Program-made: the position numbers and the translations under genes | The notes under the pieces: model-generated | What the model was told of the DNA's origin: nothing | The model's input: the letters and a program-made list of their open reading frames with translations, nothing else | Database searches by the model: none | Source of the DNA: Brevibacillus invocatus | GTDB lineage: Bacteria; Bacillota; Bacilli; Brevibacillales; Brevibacillaceae | Direction of reading: 5' to 3' | Length of the DNA stretch: 64,000 nucleotides | Assembly (NCBI RefSeq): GCF_003710915.1 | Contig: NZ_RHHR01000051.1 | Span: 1 to 64,000, forward strand | Shown here: in pieces, positions 29,830-38,273 of the stretch | How positions within the stretch are numbered: position 1 is the stretch's first letter | How the letters are laid out: the number at the start of each line of letters is the position of its first letter

Positions 29830-30663
29830 CTAAGCCAATACGACTTCCTTCTCGTTTTGCTTGGCCATCGCAGCAGTCAGGCGGCTCTTGCTGTACGGGA
29901 TGCACATGGGGGTACCGTACAGGGGATCGAGTGTAATCTCACAATCCATCTGGAAAACGGTGCGAACCAAATCCTGCGTCATGACATCCTCTGGCGCTCC
30001 TTCGGCTACGACCGTCTGGTTGTTGACGGCAATGATATGGTGCGCATAGCGGCATGCCAGATTGAGATCGTGCAAAACCATGACAATGGTGCGCTGCTCG
30101 GTTTCATTCAGCTCGAACAGCAGATCGAGAATTTCAATCTGATGCGACATATCGAGATAAGTCGTTGGTTCGTCCAAAAGTATGGTTTCGGTTCCTTGTG
30201 CCAGGGTCATGGCAATCCAGGCACGTTGCCGCTGTCCACCGGAGAGGGAGTCGACGGGACGGTTGGCCAGGCTGGTGAGCTGCGTTGCTTCGAGAGCACG
30301 AGTCACCATTTTTTCATCTTCCTCCGACCATTGCTGCAGCCAGCTTTGGTACGGATAACGTCCTTGCTTGACCAGCTGCAAGACAGAGAGACCTTCTGGC
30401 GCTGTAGGTCCTTGCGGCAGGATAGCGAGTCGCTTGGCGACCTCTTTGGTCGAGCGCTTGGCGATTGCTTCTCCGTCCAGCAGGATGGCTCCTCCCTTTG
30501 GTTTCAACAAGCGAGCAAGGGAGCGCAGCAAAGTGGATTTACCGCAGCCGTTGCTGCCGATGAAAACCGTAATTTTTCCACGAGGAATGTTTAAATCCAG
30601 ACCTTCAATAATATTGCGCTCTCCATACGACAAGGTTAGCTGACGGGTTTCCAATGCGTGCAT
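29830..30663 (-). CDS. Siderophore ABC transporter ATP-binding protein (FecE/YusV type)
   Basis: A 277-residue ABC ATPase. Walker A is [12 protein letters not shown], the signature is [13 protein letters not shown], Walker B is [12 protein letters not shown], and the switch histidine lies in [15 protein letters not shown]. It energises ferric-siderophore import. Start ATG 30663 follows AAAGGGG; a GTG at 30684, abutting the upstream gene, has no RBS. It is the only ATPase of this family in the window, while two permease pairs and three binding proteins exist. In B. subtilis the related YusV serves several siderophore permeases, and the same sharing is likely here. Confidence 0.95.
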   Translation of the reverse strand: MHALETRQLTLSYGERNIIEGLDLNIPRGKITVFIGSNGCGKSTLLRSLARLLKPKGGAILLDGEAIAKRSTKEVAKRLAILPQGPTAPEGLSVLQLVKQGRYPYQSWLQQWSEEDEKMVTRALEATQLTSLANRPVDSLSGGQRQRAWIAMTLAQGTETILLDEPTTYLDMSHQIEILDLLFELNETEQRTIVMVLHDLNLACRYAHHIIAVNNQTVVAEGAPEDVMTQDLVRTVFQMDCEITLDPLYGTPMCIPYSKSRLTAAMAKQNEKEVVLA

Positions 30664-30684
30664 GATCCATCCGACCCCTTTCAC

Positions 30685-31722
30685 TTAGTGATTGCGATTT
30701 TTGTACAGCAGGTAAATAAAGAATGGCGCTCCTACAGCAGAAGTAAAGACGCCAACCGGAACATCGAGCGGAGAAAAAGCCATACGGGCAATCAAATCCG
30801 CGATGAGCACGATAAGCGATCCGATCAAGGCAGAGAGCGGCAAAGCGCCGCCAAAGGATGGCCCGATCAGCTGCTTGGCGATGTGTGGAGCCAGGAGGGC
30901 AACGAAGCTGATGTCGCCCCCGACAGATACGGCAGTTCCGACCAAGGCAGCGCAGATCATCAGAAGCATGAAGCGGTCGAGCTGCAACCTGCTGCCGACT
31001 CCAGTAGCGATCTCATCGCCAAGCTGCTGGATGTTTACCCTTCGTGCCAGGATCGCTGCGGTGGCGATGAGAAGCATCGTCCAGGGCAGGATCATCTGCA
31101 CGTCACTCCAGGATACACCGTAAATGCTGCCTGTCAGCCAAAGCAGCGCCTTGTTTTGAAGCAAAAATGGACTGAACATGATCAGCAGCGTCACGATGGC
31201 ACCCGCAGCGATTTTGATACCGACGCCGATCATGACCAGACGAAGGGGAGTCACCCCTTGCCTCCAGGCGAGTGCGTACAGAAGCAAGGTGGTCAGCATA
31301 GCGCCGAGAAAGGCGATAGGCGGCAGCCAGTGGATACTGGCGGTCTCGAACAACAGCAGAAAACCGACAGCTCCTACAGAAGCGCCGCCGGAGACGCCCA
31401 GAATATCAGGCGAAGCGAGCGGATTGCGAATCACACCTTGCATGATCGCCCCTGCGGAAGCCAGTGCGGCTCCTACCAGAATGGCAATGATGATGCGTGG
31501 CATCCGGAATTGCTCGACAATCAGCACGTGCTGCTCCGATCCGATTCCGAGGAGGACCTTCACCACATCGAGAGGAGGGATTTTCATCTCTCCCATGCCG
31601 AGGCTGATGATCGCTACCGCAACGGTCAGGATGAGGGCAATCAGGGTGATCCACAATACCCTTTTATGTAACTGATACGATGAAAAACGCTTGCCGACGC
31701 GAAGAGGCAGGTAGTCCTTCAC
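30685..31722 (-). CDS. FecCD-family siderophore permease
   Basis: A 345-residue membrane protein with family motifs RMPRIIIAILVGAALASAGA, QGVIRNPLASPDILGVSGGA, QLGDEIATGVG and GGDISFVALLAPHIAKQLIG. It is the second permease of the minus-strand operon. Its ATG overlaps the stop of the upstream permease by 4 bp (ATGA), so the two are translationally coupled, and its stop lies 21 bp before the ATPase start. It is more similar in layout to the permease at 17703 than to its own partner. Confidence 0.95.
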   Translation of the reverse strand: MKDYLPLRVGKRFSSYQLHKRVLWITLIALILTVAVAIISLGMGEMKIPPLDVVKVLLGIGSEQHVLIVEQFRMPRIIIAILVGAALASAGAIMQGVIRNPLASPDILGVSGGASVGAVGFLLLFETASIHWLPPIAFLGAMLTTLLLYALAWRQGVTPLRLVMIGVGIKIAAGAIVTLLIMFSPFLLQNKALLWLTGSIYGVSWSDVQMILPWTMLLIATAAILARRVNIQQLGDEIATGVGSRLQLDRFMLLMICAALVGTAVSVGGDISFVALLAPHIAKQLIGPSFGGALPLSALIGSLIVLIADLIARMAFSPLDVPVGVFTSAVGAPFFIYLLYKNRNH

Positions 31723-32729
31723 TTTTCATCCAGCCCCTTTCGTGCCACGTAGATAAAGAACGGGATGCCAATCAGGGCAGTCATGACGCCAATCGGCACT
31801 TCCGCTGGCATGGCGACAAAGCGGGCGGCAATATCTGCGATCAACAACAGTATGGAGCCGAACAAGCCGCTGTAAAGCAGAACCCAGCGCGTGTCAATTC
31901 CGACAAAGAATCGAGCCAGATGTGGTGTCACGAGTCCGACAAACCCAATCGGTCCCGCGACGGCGACGGAAGAGCCCGCGAGAAGCACGAGCACCAGCCC
32001 CGTCATGATCTTGACCAGCAACGTCCGCTGACCTAAGCCTTTAGCTACATCATCCCCCATGAGCAGCGTCTGGATGGGACGCGCCAATAGAAAGGCGGCG
32101 ATCCAGGCGACCAGCATATAAGGAAACACAGCTTCAAGGTACTCCAGCTTTCTTCCGCCGACCGAGCCAGCCAGCCAGAAGAGTACTTCATCAGCTGCTT
32201 TTTCATTCAATACCATCATGCCGTGCCGGATGGATGCGGACAATGCAGTAATGGCAGCGCCGGCCAGAATCAGTTTGACAGGGGATAGACCGTCACGCCC
32301 CAAGGAACCGAGAACGTAGACGATGATACCAGCGACCGCGGAACCGAGGAAAGCGATCCAGGTAAACTGGGTCAAGGAGCTGATTCCCACGAATGTGACC
32401 GCAAACACAACGAACAGAGAAGCGCCGGCATTGAGTCCAAACAGCTCGACATCGGCTACAGGATTGCGGGTCAGAGATTGGAGCAACGTACCTGCCAAGC
32501 CGAGACAAAACCCTACGGCGAGTGCATTCAGAACACGTGGGACACGTACTTCCTTGATGACAATATGTTCATTGGAGCCGTTGAACTGCGTGTAGGCATC
32601 GATCGCCGTCTGCCAGCTGGTGTTGATGACACCAAAAACAAGGCTGGCGTAGCAAAGGTACACAAGCAGAAGCAAACAAAGCACGACTCCCAGAGTCTTG
32701 CGCGTGTTACTGGACAACAACGGATACAT
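31719..32729 (-). CDS. FecCD-family siderophore permease, first gene of the operon
   Basis: A 336-residue membrane protein. Motifs are EVRVPRVLNALAVGFCLGLAG, QSLTRNPVADVELFGLNAGA, MGDDVAKGLGQRT and GPIGFVGLVTPHLARFFVG. The repeated NP-(L/V)A-xxELFG and DDVAKGLGQ segments are the permease-ATPase coupling elements. It starts at ATG 32729 behind AAGGATG. It is transcribed divergently from the binding-protein gene at 32935 across a region with two Fur-like boxes. Confidence 0.95.
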   Translation of the reverse strand: MYPLLSSNTRKTLGVVLCLLLLVYLCYASLVFGVINTSWQTAIDAYTQFNGSNEHIVIKEVRVPRVLNALAVGFCLGLAGTLLQSLTRNPVADVELFGLNAGASLFVVFAVTFVGISSLTQFTWIAFLGSAVAGIIVYVLGSLGRDGLSPVKLILAGAAITALSASIRHGMMVLNEKAADEVLFWLAGSVGGRKLEYLEAVFPYMLVAWIAAFLLARPIQTLLMGDDVAKGLGQRTLLVKIMTGLVLVLLAGSSVAVAGPIGFVGLVTPHLARFFVGIDTRWVLLYSGLFGSILLLIADIAARFVAMPAEVPIGVMTALIGIPFFIYVARKGLDEK

Positions 32730-32822
32730 AACAGCTACATCCTTATGATTTAGGTAATTTTACGGATAAAATACAGTGACAAAATCATTGTAGATGGTAA
32801 TCTAGGCGAGTGTCAATGATGT

Positions 32823-32837
32823 TGATAGTCATTATCA
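32823..32837 (-). promoter_or_regulatory. Fur-like box for the permease-ATPase operon
   Basis: TGATAGTCATTATCA matches the 7-1-7 Fur consensus at 13 of 14 positions. It lies about 95 bp from the first permease gene and just upstream of the -35 of the divergent gene. Confidence 0.82.
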
Positions 32838-32845
32838 GTTTCTGA

Positions 32846-32900
32846 TTGACTTATTAGACTGAAAGTTGTAGGATGTGTATGTAATTGAGTATCATTCTCA
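32846..32900 (+). promoter_or_regulatory. Promoter and second Fur-like box for the binding-protein gene
   Basis: TTGACT (32846-32851) and TAGGAT (32869-32874) are 17 bp apart. Twelve bases later lies TGAGTATCATTCTCA (32886-32900), a Fur-like 7-1-7 site with 11 of 14 matches, where a bound repressor would block transcription. Confidence 0.72.
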
Positions 32901-32934
32901 CTTTTTCAAAGGGTCTGAAAGGGGTCTTTTCACT

Positions 32935-33957
32935 ATGTTATCTCGTACATATCGCACAGCAGGGGGCAAAGCATTCGCAGCATTCCTGGTGGCACTCGTC
33001 ATGCTGGTCACAGGCTGCGGCGGAGGGCAAACCAGCGAGCAGAAGCCTGCTGAATCTCAAAGCGCCGAACAAGCTCCTGCTAATAACGCTGCGCCAGCTC
33101 CTGCTGCTGATCAATCCTATACCATCAAGCATGCGATGGGTGAAACAACCATCAAAGGTACGCCTGAACGTGTTGTGATGCTGACTACTCAAGGTGTTGA
33201 AACCTTGCTCGCTCTTGGTGTAAAACCTGTAGGTGCTGTTGGTTCCTTCACAGATCCAACGACCTTCTACGATTTTGTCAAACCTCAACTGGAAGGGGTT
33301 CAGGTAGTAGGGTCCGAATCCCAGCCAAACCTGGAAGCGATCGCTGCTCTGAAGCCTGACCTGATTCTGGGTATGAAATTCCGTCAAGAAAAAGTGTATC
33401 AGCAGCTGTCTGCCATCGCGCCGACCGTATTCGTAGAAGAGCCGCGCGGTGACTGGAAGGCCAACTTCACTCTGTTTGCTGAAGCGGTAAACAAGAAGGC
33501 TGAAGGGGAAAAAGTCATCGAAGAATGGAACAAGAAAGTCGCTGCATTCAAGGAAAAAGCTGGAGACAAGCTGAGCACAGAGGTTTCTGTTGTCCGGTTT
33601 ATGCCGGGTCGCGTGCGCATTTACTACAACGATACTTTCTTGGGCGCGATTATGAAGGATCTGGGACTTTCCCGTCCGGCAGCACAAAACAAAGAAGAGT
33701 TTGCTGCTGAAGTAACCAAAGAGCGCATCCCTGAAATGGATGGCGACATCATGGTGTACTTCACGTATGAAACAGGAAATGGCGAGGGCTCCAAGCTGGA
33801 GCAAGAATGGACTAACGAATCGCTCTGGAAAAACCTGAACGTCGTGAAAAACAACAAGGCCTTCAAGGTTGACGATACAATCTGGAATACATCCGGCGGT
33901 GTCATTGCAGCCAACAAGGTTGTCGATGAGCTGGAAGGATACATTCTCGGAAAATAA
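32935..33957 (+). CDS. Iron-siderophore ABC transporter substrate-binding lipoprotein (copy 3)
   Basis: A 340-residue lipoprotein. The signal peptide ends LVTGC with cysteine 28 and is followed by a Gln/Glu/Ala/Pro linker. The mature domain shares the blocks TIKHAMGETTIKGTPERVV-like, LKPDLILGMKFRQEKVYQ and DDTIWNTSGGVIAANKVVDE with copies 1 and 2. ATG 32935 lies behind AAAGGGG; an in-frame ATG at 32875 would hide the signal peptide. It is divergent from its permease-ATPase operon. It likely serves ferric hydroxamate-type siderophores, but the ligand is not determinable from sequence. Confidence 0.95.
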   Translation: MLSRTYRTAGGKAFAAFLVALVMLVTGCGGGQTSEQKPAESQSAEQAPANNAAPAPAADQSYTIKHAMGETTIKGTPERVVMLTTQGVETLLALGVKPVGAVGSFTDPTTFYDFVKPQLEGVQVVGSESQPNLEAIAALKPDLILGMKFRQEKVYQQLSAIAPTVFVEEPRGDWKANFTLFAEAVNKKAEGEKVIEEWNKKVAAFKEKAGDKLSTEVSVVRFMPGRVRIYYNDTFLGAIMKDLGLSRPAAQNKEEFAAEVTKERIPEMDGDIMVYFTYETGNGEGSKLEQEWTNESLWKNLNVVKNNKAFKVDDTIWNTSGGVIAANKVVDELEGYILGK

Positions 33958-33964
33958 GCGAAAC

Positions 33965-34005
33965 ACAAAAAAGCACTTGGCTTGAATGCCGAGTGCTTTT
34001 TTGTG
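33965..34005. terminator. Bidirectional terminator
   Basis: The stem CACAAAAAAGCACTTGGC / GCCGAGTGCTTTTTTGTG (one mismatch) serves the binding-protein gene and the convergent HIT gene. Confidence 0.92.
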
Positions 34006-34016
34006 TACTGGAGAGT

Positions 34017-34349
34017 TTAGCTTCGAATTTGTTTACCGTAATAGACGTGCCAGTGTAGATGCTTCGAGTCCTGATAATGACCCAGGTTGGTCAAAATACG
34101 ACTGGCTCCGTATTGGGCGACGAGCTGGGCTGCCACTTTTTTGACGACTTCCAGAAGCTCGATCAGAAGATCATGATCGCTTTCCTCTAGAGTGAGGAGA
34201 GACGAGATATGTTTTTTGGGAATGACGACAATATGAACCTCGTAAAAAGGACGGGTATGGAAGTAAGCTAGGACTCGATCTGTTTCATAGACCTTTTCTA
34301 CAGCAGTTTTACCACTAAGTACCTCATCGCAATAAAAGTCTTCGGACAT
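34017..34349 (-). CDS. HIT-family nucleotide-binding protein
   Basis: A 110-residue histidine-triad protein. The triad HLHWHVYYG is at residues 96-104, preceded by VIPKKHISSLLTLEE, the conserved nucleotide-pocket segment. HIT proteins hydrolyse adenylylated substrates such as AMP-lysine or dinucleoside polyphosphates. The substrate cannot be predicted. It is a single gene with RBS GAGGAGA. Confidence 0.9.
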   Translation of the reverse strand: MSEDFYCDEVLSGKTAVEKVYETDRVLAYFHTRPFYEVHIVVIPKKHISSLLTLEESDHDLLIELLEVVKKVAAQLVAQYGASRILTNLGHYQDSKHLHWHVYYGKQIRS

Positions 34350-34384
34350 CCAAAAAATCTCCTCTCAAACATATGAAGGTTCTA

Positions 34385-35140
34385 TTACTCCGCATCCTGA
34401 CGCAGCATCGAGTCGTTGGTAAACCAGAGCCGATAACTCAGCAAGCTGATCATGACGGCGGAGATGGCTGCTGCGGAGGAGAAGGTCAGCATGGTCAGAA
34501 TCTGATAGCGAACGGCATCGATCGGACTGGCTCCGGCGATGATCATCCCCGTCATCATCCCTGGCAGCTGCACGAGTCCGATTGTTTTCATCGTATCAAA
34601 GGTAGGGATCATGCTGGCTTTGACAGCGCGTCTCAGTGTACCCTGTATGGCTTGGCGACTGGAGGCACCGAGTGCGAGCAAGGCTTCGATTTCTCCACGG
34701 GCTGTCTCTGTCTCGCGATTCATTTGACTGATATAAAGTCCGCATACAATCATAGAAGTCCCAATGACCATGCCGCTCATCGGAATCAGGTACTGCGGAG
34801 TAGGGGTGACAAGCCCGACAGCGACCATTGATCCGATTGTCGCCACTGCGGTCAAGCCAAAGGAGAGCAGAATTCGCCAGAAGATTCCCTTTAGTTGAGC
34901 ACCACGGCGAGAAGCATTCCAGGAAGCAACAGTGACCATCATGATTACAAAAAGCGCGACGAATAGGTAGCTGTCGGAATGAAAAATAAATTGTAAAACG
35001 TAGCCGATGGCCAAAAGCTGGACGGTACAACGAACTGTGCCGATTACTATCTCTTTGCCCATGCCGAGCTTTTGCCAAGTCGAGAGGAAGAGAGCGATTA
35101 GGACAAAGGCGAACGCAAACCACATCGAAATATCGCTCAT
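34385..35140 (-). CDS. fetB: FetB-like ABC permease (UPF0014, YbbM)
   Basis: A 251-residue membrane protein with about seven helices. Family segments include QLLAIGYVLQFIF, NASRRGAQLKG, MSGMVIGTSMIVCGLYI, EALLALGASSRQA and GLVQLPGMMTGMIIAGASP. In Escherichia coli FetAB exports iron and protects against peroxide. Its start overlaps the stop of the ATPase gene by 4 bp. Its location beside iron-uptake genes fits a role in iron balance. Confidence 0.92.
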   Translation of the reverse strand: MSDISMWFAFAFVLIALFLSTWQKLGMGKEIVIGTVRCTVQLLAIGYVLQFIFHSDSYLFVALFVIMMVTVASWNASRRGAQLKGIFWRILLSFGLTAVATIGSMVAVGLVTPTPQYLIPMSGMVIGTSMIVCGLYISQMNRETETARGEIEALLALGASSRQAIQGTLRRAVKASMIPTFDTMKTIGLVQLPGMMTGMIIAGASPIDAVRYQILTMLTFSSAAAISAVMISLLSYRLWFTNDSMLRQDAE

Positions 35141-35895
35141 CTGACTCTCTCCGCTGCTTCGGCAACGACAGGATGAGTGCTTAGAAACATTTTCGCTTCA
35201 TCGGATTCAGGAGAATCAAAAAACGTCTGACTGTCTGTATCTTCCAATAATTGACCGTTTGCCATAAACCAGACGCGCTGGCTGGTCGTACGTGCCTCTT
35301 CCTGGTCGTGTGTGACCCAGAGGATAGTTGTACCCATCCGTCCGTGCAAATCACGTAGAAGGCCTTCTGTAGCTTGTTTGCTGACAGCATCCAGAGAGGA
35401 GGTCACTTCATCCAAAAGAAGGATAGCAGGCCGCAGGAGCAGAGTGCGGATCAGGGCAAGCCTCTGCTTTTCCCCACCTGACAGCTGCTGTGCCGGCTTT
35501 TCCCAATCGAGATGATCCAGCCCGATCTGTTCCATCCACTGTCGGGCCTGTTTGACGTCAAATATGCGCTGATGCAGGTTGCTCGCAGCCTGCAAATTCT
35601 CTGTTACACTGCCTGGCAGCATCATGGGCTGTTGGGCTACGTAGCTGACGGTCATACGCCATGCCTCTGGCGTCCATTGGCTGCAATCCTTGTTGTCCAG
35701 AACCATTATGCCGCAGCTTGGCAGGGTTAATCGCCCTAGTATGCGCAGCAAGGTGCTCTTTCCTTGGCCTGATTTGCCCAAAATGCTGATGATAGTGGGT
35801 TCAGTAATAGTTGCTTGGAGATCGCGGAATAGCCAGGGACCATCGGGAGGTTGAATCTGCTTGCCCAGACCCTCGAGCAGAAGAGTGGATGTCAT
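35137..35895 (-). CDS. fetA: FetA-like ABC ATPase (YbbL)
   Basis: A 252-residue ABC ATPase with Walker A GKSGQGKSTLLR, signature LSGGEKQRLALIR, Walker B ILLLDEVTSSLD and switch WVTHDQEE. It pairs with FetB. ATG 35895 is preceded by AAGGAGG at 11 nt, which decides the start over a 22-codon longer frame. Export of iron is inferred from the E. coli pair. Confidence 0.92.
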   Translation of the reverse strand: MTSTLLLEGLGKQIQPPDGPWLFRDLQATITEPTIISILGKSGQGKSTLLRILGRLTLPSCGIMVLDNKDCSQWTPEAWRMTVSYVAQQPMMLPGSVTENLQAASNLHQRIFDVKQARQWMEQIGLDHLDWEKPAQQLSGGEKQRLALIRTLLLRPAILLLDEVTSSLDAVSKQATEGLLRDLHGRMGTTILWVTHDQEEARTTSQRVWFMANGQLLEDTDSQTFFDSPESDEAKMFLSTHPVVAEAAERVR

Positions 35896-35923
35896 GTTCT
35901 GTGATGCCTCCTTGTAAACATGG

Positions 35924-35957
35924 AAAACACCGAAGAGGACGAGTCTCCGGTGTTTAT
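35924..35957 (-). terminator. Terminator of the cytochrome c gene
   Basis: On the minus strand AAACACCGGAG pairs with CTTCGGTGTTTT across an 8-10 nt loop and is followed by a short T-run. Confidence 0.75.
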
Positions 35958-35978
35958 CCATACGGGCTATCTATGTAC

Positions 35979-36374
35979 TTACTTATGTTCAGACAGCCAT
36001 TGCGCAACTGCTTGAATTTCCGGTTGCTTTTTCAGCAATCCTGGTGGCATACCGCCTTTACCTTCTTTGATGATTTTGGCGATATCCTCAGCGCTGTGTG
36101 TTGCCCCTACAGTAGTCAAAGCTGGTGCTGCGATACCTTCCAGGTTTTGACCGTGACAGGATGCGCAGTTTTGTTTAAATACAGCGGCTGCATCAATATT
36201 GGCAGTTGGTGCTCCGCCACCTTGCGCTTCCTCCCCGTGACTTGGTGGGAAAAAGATCGATCCTACGAGTGCAATGAGAAATACAAGAAACAAGATACCG
36301 AACGAAGTGAAAAAGGCCTTCGCGGAATCAATTACGTCGTTTTGATTCATGTCTTTTTTGTTGGACCCAGCCAT
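35979..36374 (-). CDS. Membrane-anchored c-type cytochrome
   Basis: A 131-residue protein: an N-terminal membrane anchor (about residues 22-45, FFTSFGILFLVFLIALVGSIFF), a Gly/Ala linker and one class I cytochrome c domain with heme motif CASCHG and axial methionine in GKGGMPPGLL. It resembles the c550/c551 cytochromes of bacilli that carry electrons to terminal oxidases at the outer membrane face. ATG 36374 is chosen because GGGAGG lies 11 nt upstream. Confidence 0.93.
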   Translation of the reverse strand: MAGSNKKDMNQNDVIDSAKAFFTSFGILFLVFLIALVGSIFFPPSHGEEAQGGGAPTANIDAAAVFKQNCASCHGQNLEGIAAPALTTVGATHSAEDIAKIIKEGKGGMPPGLLKKQPEIQAVAQWLSEHK

Positions 36375-36523
36375 CTGACAAAGACCTCCCAAGGCAAGTA
36401 TAAAGGTTCACATGCAATTTTACGGCAAAATCTTGACAGTTGCAAGGAACCTAAGAAAAGGACAAAGAAAGTACACAATTTCCATATTATACAGCTGGAA
36501 AACGGAAATTTTTGTTAAGGGAT

Positions 36524-36569
36524 TTGACAATTTACCCGAAAATCGTTAAAATGAATGACAGTCATTCAT
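36524..36569 (+). promoter_or_regulatory. Promoter and palindromic operator of the TetR gene
   Basis: TTGACA (36524-36529) and TAAAAT (36547-36552) are exactly 17 bp apart. A perfect 9-1-9 palindrome, ATGAATGAC-A-GTCATTCAT, at 36551-36569 overlaps the -10 and the start point. A close copy recurs at 37221-37239 before the SMR gene. Confidence 0.88.
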
Positions 36570-36591
36570 GTTTGTAAAGGTGGGCAGCGGC

Positions 36592-37176
36592 ATGGCTAGT
36601 AGATCTGATGACAAATATCAGAAGCTTTTAGTAGCGGCGATCGATGTCATAGCTGAAAAAGGACTCGATCAGACGTCTATTTCAGATATTGTCAAAAAAG
36701 CCGGGGTTGCACAGGGAACCTTCTATTTATATTTCTCATCTAAAAAGGCTTTAATACCCGCAATTGCTGACAACTTGTTTGGGATGACGTTAGAGCGTAT
36801 CAAGGAGAAGGCGGAATCGAAAGAAAAGCTATGGGATGTCTTGGAGATTGTGATCGATGAAACCTTCAAGATCACAGAAGAGCACAAGGACGTGATTGTC
36901 CTTTGCTATTCCGGGCTTGCTATCGATCATTCTCTGGAGAAATGGGAAGCGATCTACCAGCCGTATTATCAATGGCTTGAGAATCTATTGAATCAAGCCG
37001 TGCAAGCAAACGAAATCGTGGCGGATCTGCATGTAAAATGGACAGCCAAGACCTTGATCAACATGATTGAGAATGCGGCTGAGCGCTACTACATCGGCTT
37101 GGAGCAAGACGATTCGCTGGAAGCATTCAAGCACGAGCTCCTGATTTTCCTGGAACGAGCGTTATTCAAAGCCTAA
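36592..37176 (+). CDS. TetR-family regulator of the adjacent SMR efflux gene
   Basis: A 194-residue repressor. The DNA-binding domain (residues about 8-55) is classical: LLVAAIDVIAEKGLDQTSISDIVKKAG, VAQGTFYLYFSSKKAL. The rest is the ligand-binding domain. ATG 36592 follows AAAGGTGGG; an in-frame ATG at 36568 lies within the operator. The operator copies before this gene and before the SMR gene indicate autoregulation and control of efflux. In B. subtilis a TetR gene and SMR gene (yvaF/yvaE) are similarly paired. Confidence 0.94.
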   Translation: MASRSDDKYQKLLVAAIDVIAEKGLDQTSISDIVKKAGVAQGTFYLYFSSKKALIPAIADNLFGMTLERIKEKAESKEKLWDVLEIVIDETFKITEEHKDVIVLCYSGLAIDHSLEKWEAIYQPYYQWLENLLNQAVQANEIVADLHVKWTAKTLINMIENAAERYYIGLEQDDSLEAFKHELLIFLERALFKA

Positions 37177-37208
37177 AAAAGTGATTGGAGAGTATCCAAT
37201 GCTTTTTT
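37174..37208 (+). terminator. Terminator of the TetR gene
   Basis: A short stem (GATTGG / CCAATG core) between AAAAAA and a run of seven T. Confidence 0.75.
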
Positions 37209-37220
37209 TATACACACAAA

Positions 37221-37239
37221 ATGACTGACATTCATTCAT
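37221..37239 (+). promoter_or_regulatory. Second TetR operator, before the SMR gene
   Basis: ATGACTGACATTCATTCAT matches the operator at 36551-36569 in 15 of 19 positions. It is 20 bp upstream of the SMR start codon. Confidence 0.75.
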
Positions 37240-37258
37240 TAACAAAAGGAGGCAGAAC

Positions 37259-37600
37259 ATGATGAGTTGGTTCTTAGTTATTGCAGCAGGTCTGCTCGAA
37301 GTGGTCTGGGCATCGAGCCTGAAAACGGCCTCGACCCCTTTGCAGTGGATGGGAGTCGTCCTCTTGATTGCATTCAGTTTTATCATGCTGATCAAGGCTT
37401 ATAAGCAAATTCCGGTAGCGATTGCTTATGCTGTCTTTGTCGGGATCGGGACAATAGGTACGTATATCGTCGGAGTCGTGATGGGCGATCCGTATTCGCT
37501 GACGCAAGCGGTTGCCCTGTTCGGCGTCTTGCTCGGTACTGTAGGCTTGAAGGTTTTTACCAAGACTGATGAAAAAGAGACGAAAGGAGAGCGGGCGTAA
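37259..37600 (+). CDS. Small multidrug resistance (SMR) transporter subunit
   Basis: A 113-residue four-helix membrane protein. The essential glutamate is in helix 1 (AAGLLEVVWASSLK), and helices 3-4 show IPVAIAYAVFVGIGTIGTYIVG and ALFGVLLGTVGLKVF. SMR proteins export cationic biocides or guanidinium in exchange for protons. The two adjacent ATGs (37259, 37262) share AAAGGAGG. Paired SMR genes usually make asymmetric heterodimers, but its partner is broken here, so this copy must work alone or not at all. Its stop overlaps the partner start (TAATG). Confidence 0.92.
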   Translation: MMSWFLVIAAGLLEVVWASSLKTASTPLQWMGVVLLIAFSFIMLIKAYKQIPVAIAYAVFVGIGTIGTYIVGVVMGDPYSLTQAVALFGVLLGTVGLKVFTKTDEKETKGERA

Positions 37601-37768
37601 TGGCGTGGATGTTATTGGTATTAGCAGGCCTGGAGGTGTGCAGGGATCGGGTCGGTGGGAATTACCGTGTTGGGGTTTGTTTGGTTTAAGGAAAAGCTGA
37701 GTAAAGGGCAAGTAATTTCCCTGTCTATTTTGATCGTAAGTGTTATTGCACTGCGTATGACCAGCTGA
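37600..37768 (+). pseudogene. SMR partner subunit, internal deletion with frameshift
   Basis: The gene starts with ATG overlapping the previous stop and encodes MAWMLLVLAGLEV, the first half of SMR helix 1. After GTGTG the frame changes, and the second frame gives AGIGSVGITVLGFVWFKEKL and ISLSILIVSVIALRMTS, which is SMR helices 3 (end) and 4. About 45 residues, including most of helices 1-3, are missing. Both sides of the junction would carry GTGTGG-like codons (VVWA and AVWAG), so a slip between short repeats is a likely cause. The length is 169 bp, not a multiple of three. Confidence 0.88.
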
Positions 37769-37885
37769 TGCAACAGAAATGATATATTATGGAAGGGAAA
37801 GCTTGTTGCTGATCCTATCTAAATATGGTAAAGTGTTTTTATTGGTTTTGTACCGTCTTGGAAATCCGTTTTGAGGTGAAATGAG

Positions 37886-38128
37886 ATGGCATTGGCTGCG
37901 AAAATCATACTTGTGATCGCAAGTATTGGATTAATTATCGTCGTATTGTTGCAATCCGGAAAAAGTGCTGGCCTGTCGGGAGCGATTGGCGGCGGTGCTG
38001 AGCAATTGATGGGCAAACAAAAAGCCCGTGGAATTGACGCGCTTTTAGGGAAGTTAACCGTTGTGTTTGCGGTTTTATTCATGGTCTTTACGATCGTGCT
38101 CGGTTATTTCTTGAAAACAGGAGCGTAA
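37886..38128 (+). CDS. secG: Preprotein translocase subunit SecG
   Basis: An 80-residue protein with two transmembrane helices (residues about 5-25 and 57-77) separated by the conserved loop GLSGAIGGGAEQLMGKQKARG. SecG assists SecYEG translocation. It lies upstream of rnr, smpB and ssrA as in B. subtilis. RBS GAGGTGA precedes ATG 37886. Confidence 0.95.
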   Translation: MALAAKIILVIASIGLIIVVLLQSGKSAGLSGAIGGGAEQLMGKQKARGIDALLGKLTVVFAVLFMVFTIVLGYFLKTGA

Positions 38129-38144
38129 TAGGCGAACGACTCAA

Positions 38145-38174
38145 AGGCAGCAAGTGCGACTTGCTGTCTTTTTC
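38145..38174 (+). terminator. Terminator after secG
   Basis: The stem AGGCAGCAAG / CTTGCTGTCT with a 5-nt loop is followed by TTTT. Confidence 0.85.
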
Positions 38175-38273
38175 GCTATTGGGATTGCGTCTCGTCTGAG
38201 CGGTGAATACTACATACTACATGATAACGAAAAGAGCAAGGATGCAAGTCCGTGCACAATAGGAGGTTTGTGA

